A stretch of 6,582 nt of DNA, taken from NCBI GenBank assembly GCA_020061545.1, contig JAGUYA010000098.1, positions 1-6,582 of the forward strand, written 5' to 3'. Positions 5,332-6,582 of this stretch are shown piece by piece. The stretch is from Candidatus Omnitrophota bacterium. Its GTDB lineage: Bacteria; Omnitrophota; Gorgyraeia; Gygaellales; Profunditerraquicolaceae. Each line of letters opens with the position of its first letter. Within the stretch, counting starts at the first letter, position 1. The translations under genes were made by a program, and so were the position numbers. Under the pieces are notes generated by a model. The model did no database searches. It was not told the DNA's origin and was given only the letters and a program-made list of their open reading frames with translations.

Positions 5332-6300
5332 ATGTACCCCGCTTATTTAGAATCTTACGATAATGGTAAATTAAACCGCATTATTGAAGCAACTTTTAAG
5401 ATGCTGGGGTCTTGCTGTATTTGTCCGCGGAAATGCAAAATAGACCGCTTAAATGACAAAAGGGGATTTTGCAGAATCGGTCTTAAGCCCCAGGTATGCA
5501 GTTTTATGCCGCACCACGGAGAAGAACCTGCCATATCAGGCAAGCGCGGTTCAGGGACCATCTTTTTTTCCGGCTGTAATATGGCCTGTGTCTATTGTCA
5601 AAATTACGAATTTAGCCAATTGGATGAAGGCAGCGGGGTAGGAGATGAAGAATTAGCGGATTTTATGTTGCAATTACAGGAGATAGGCTGCCACAATATA
5701 AATTTAGTAACCCCTACGCACATCTTGCCGCAGATCTTAAAAGCCTTGTCACTGGCCATACCTAAGGGTTTAAAAATTCCCCTGGTATATAATACCGGCG
5801 GATATGAATGCTTTAAGATAATAAAATTACTGGATGGTATAGTAGATATATATCTTCCGGATATGCGCTATGCAGATAATGATATGGCTATTCAATATTC
5901 CTGTGCACCAGACTATCCCAAATTTAACCAGGAGGCCCTGAAGGAAATGCATCGGCAGGTGGGCACGGCCCAGCTGGATAATGAGGGGATAATAAAAAAG
6001 GGGATAATTATAAGGCATCTCGTTTTACCGCATAACATTTCGGGAACAGATAGAATTATGAAATTCATTGCCCAAGAGCTATCCAAAGATACGTATATCA
6101 GTCTGATGAGTCAATATTTTCCTTGCTACAAAGCCAATCGGTTCAAAGAGATTTCCCGTCGGATAACCTATAAGGAGTACGCAGATGCCAAGCGGGCTAT
6201 GGAAAAATATGGCTTACATAACGGCTGGATACAGGAAGGTCATGGCCTGGAAAGATTTGCCGGCATCAATATAAAGAGAGCTCTGGAAGCACGTCCTTAA
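5332..6300 (+). CDS. radical SAM protein, COG1313 (PflX-like)
   Basis: A 322-residue protein. The radical SAM cluster motif CxxxCxxC is CNMACVYC at residues 82-89, in the wider GSGTIFFSGCN...CQNYEFSQ context typical of COG1313. An N-terminal Cys group (C28, C29, C31, C35, C47; CCICPRKC then GFC) could bind zinc or another metal cluster, and HHGEEP follows at 61-66. Further family landmarks are NLVTPTH (124-130), YNTGGYE (153-159), DIYLPDMRY (172-180), RHLVLPH (228-234) and SQYFPC (260-265). The family is often labelled a putative pyruvate formate-lyase activating enzyme, but it is distinct from true PflA and its reaction is not established; no glycyl radical enzyme is encoded here. No Shine-Dalgarno sequence is seen before ATG 5332, which lies 2 nt after the M48 stop, so translation probably depends on coupling. 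The length is normal for the family. Confidence 0.92.
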   Translation: MYPAYLESYDNGKLNRIIEATFKMLGSCCICPRKCKIDRLNDKRGFCRIGLKPQVCSFMPHHGEEPAISGKRGSGTIFFSGCNMACVYCQNYEFSQLDEGSGVGDEELADFMLQLQEIGCHNINLVTPTHILPQILKALSLAIPKGLKIPLVYNTGGYECFKIIKLLDGIVDIYLPDMRYADNDMAIQYSCAPDYPKFNQEALKEMHRQVGTAQLDNEGIIKKGIIIRHLVLPHNISGTDRIMKFIAQELSKDTYISLMSQYFPCYKANRFKEISRRITYKEYADAKRAMEKYGLHNGWIQEGHGLERFAGINIKRALEARP

Positions 6301-6302
6301 AG

Positions 6303-6582
6303 ATGAAAAAGAAAAAATTAAGCAATAGTATTTTCAGATTCTTTAAATTTATCTATATAAAACTTTTTCGGATCCACGATACTCCGCAGAGAATAGCTTT
6401 GGGGCTGGGCATGGGTGTTTTCTTAGGAATTCTACCCATCACAGGACCAATTGCCGCCATATTTTTGGCTTTACTCTTACGCCTGAATCGCGCCTCCGCC
6501 TTATTAGGAAGCCTATTTACCAATACCTGGCTCAGTATTGTTACATTTCTCTTGTCAATTAAGGTAGGTTCGGGTATAATGA
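6303..6582 (+). CDS. DUF2062 membrane protein (3' end cut by window)
   Basis: An open frame running off the right edge with 93 complete codons and no stop. It starts MKKKKLSNS, a basic N-terminus, followed by RIHDTPQRIALGLGMGVFLG (residues 23-42), ILPITGP (43-49), a hydrophobic helix (50-59), RLNRASALLGSLFTN (60-74) and a second hydrophobic segment. The short P-x-x-I-A-x-G-x-x-x-G-x-F-x-G region followed by the LxLxRLNRxxA element is characteristic of DUF2062, a family of small integral membrane proteins of unknown function. ATG 6303 is 2 nt after the radical SAM stop; only GGAAG (6285-6289, 13 nt away) resembles a ribosome site. It is the seventh gene of the apparent operon. Whether a further domain follows cannot be seen. 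Confidence 0.82.
   Translation, partial: MKKKKLSNSIFRFFKFIYIKLFRIHDTPQRIALGLGMGVFLGILPITGPIAAIFLALLLRLNRASALLGSLFTNTWLSIVTFLLSIKVGSGIM

Noticed and set aside
5453..5641. Alternative + frame inside the radical SAM gene
   Set aside because: It overlaps the region encoding the CxxxCxxC motif in the real frame and is a shadow of it.
3377..6300. RiPP (azole peptide or radical SAM peptide) biosynthetic cluster, from a SagB-like gene, a radical SAM gene and proteases in one operon
   Set aside because: No YcaO cyclodehydratase, no RRE-type recognition domain, no convincing precursor peptide and no transporter. The radical SAM protein has COG1313 features, not SPASM peptide-maturase features, and the 58-residue Cys protein looks like a zinc ribbon rather than a leader-core peptide.

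Overview
The window looks like a chromosomal segment of a bacterium from the PVC superphylum, most plausibly Omnitrophota (former candidate phylum OP3). The evidence is a small basic protein beginning MSIHPSLK, which I recall as a PVC-associated family, together with AT-rich DNA, a DUF4416 gene, a COG1313-type radical SAM gene and short PilZ and SPOR proteins. The placement is inference; there is no rRNA or other phylogenetic marker here. Every supported gene is on the + strand and packing is tight.

Left part (1-2732): a single-pass SPOR-domain protein (25-585) is followed after 5 nt by the small basic protein (591-872), whose ribosome binding site lies inside the SPOR gene. A 140-nt gap (873-1012) holds no convincing gene, only a doubtful 32-codon ORF and two short palindromes. 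Then come an M50 site-2-type intramembrane protease (1013-1642) and aroB, 3-dehydroquinate synthase of the shikimate pathway (1644-2732), one base apart.

Right part (2781-6582): a near-consensus sigma-70 promoter (TTGACA, 17-nt spacer, TGTTATATT extended -10) sits directly before a run of seven co-directional genes that overlap or nearly touch: a 58-residue zinc-ribbon protein, a PilZ-domain protein, an apparently exported SagB/nitroreductase-type flavoenzyme, a DUF4416 protein, an M48 metalloprotease lipoprotein, a COG1313-type radical SAM protein, and a DUF2062 membrane protein cut by the right edge. Overlaps of 4, 4, 13 and 26 nt, then gaps of 2 and 2 nt, point to one operon. The promoter would start transcription only about 4-7 nt before the first ATG, so that mRNA would be almost leaderless.

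Taken together this is mostly envelope and housekeeping content (peptidoglycan-binding SPOR, membrane and lipoprotein proteases, shikimate pathway) plus an operon joining a c-di-GMP receptor domain to several poorly understood enzymes. I see no CRISPR array, mobile element, tRNA, rRNA, phage gene or recognisable defence system. The part most worth follow-up is the seven-gene operon, where several members have no established function.
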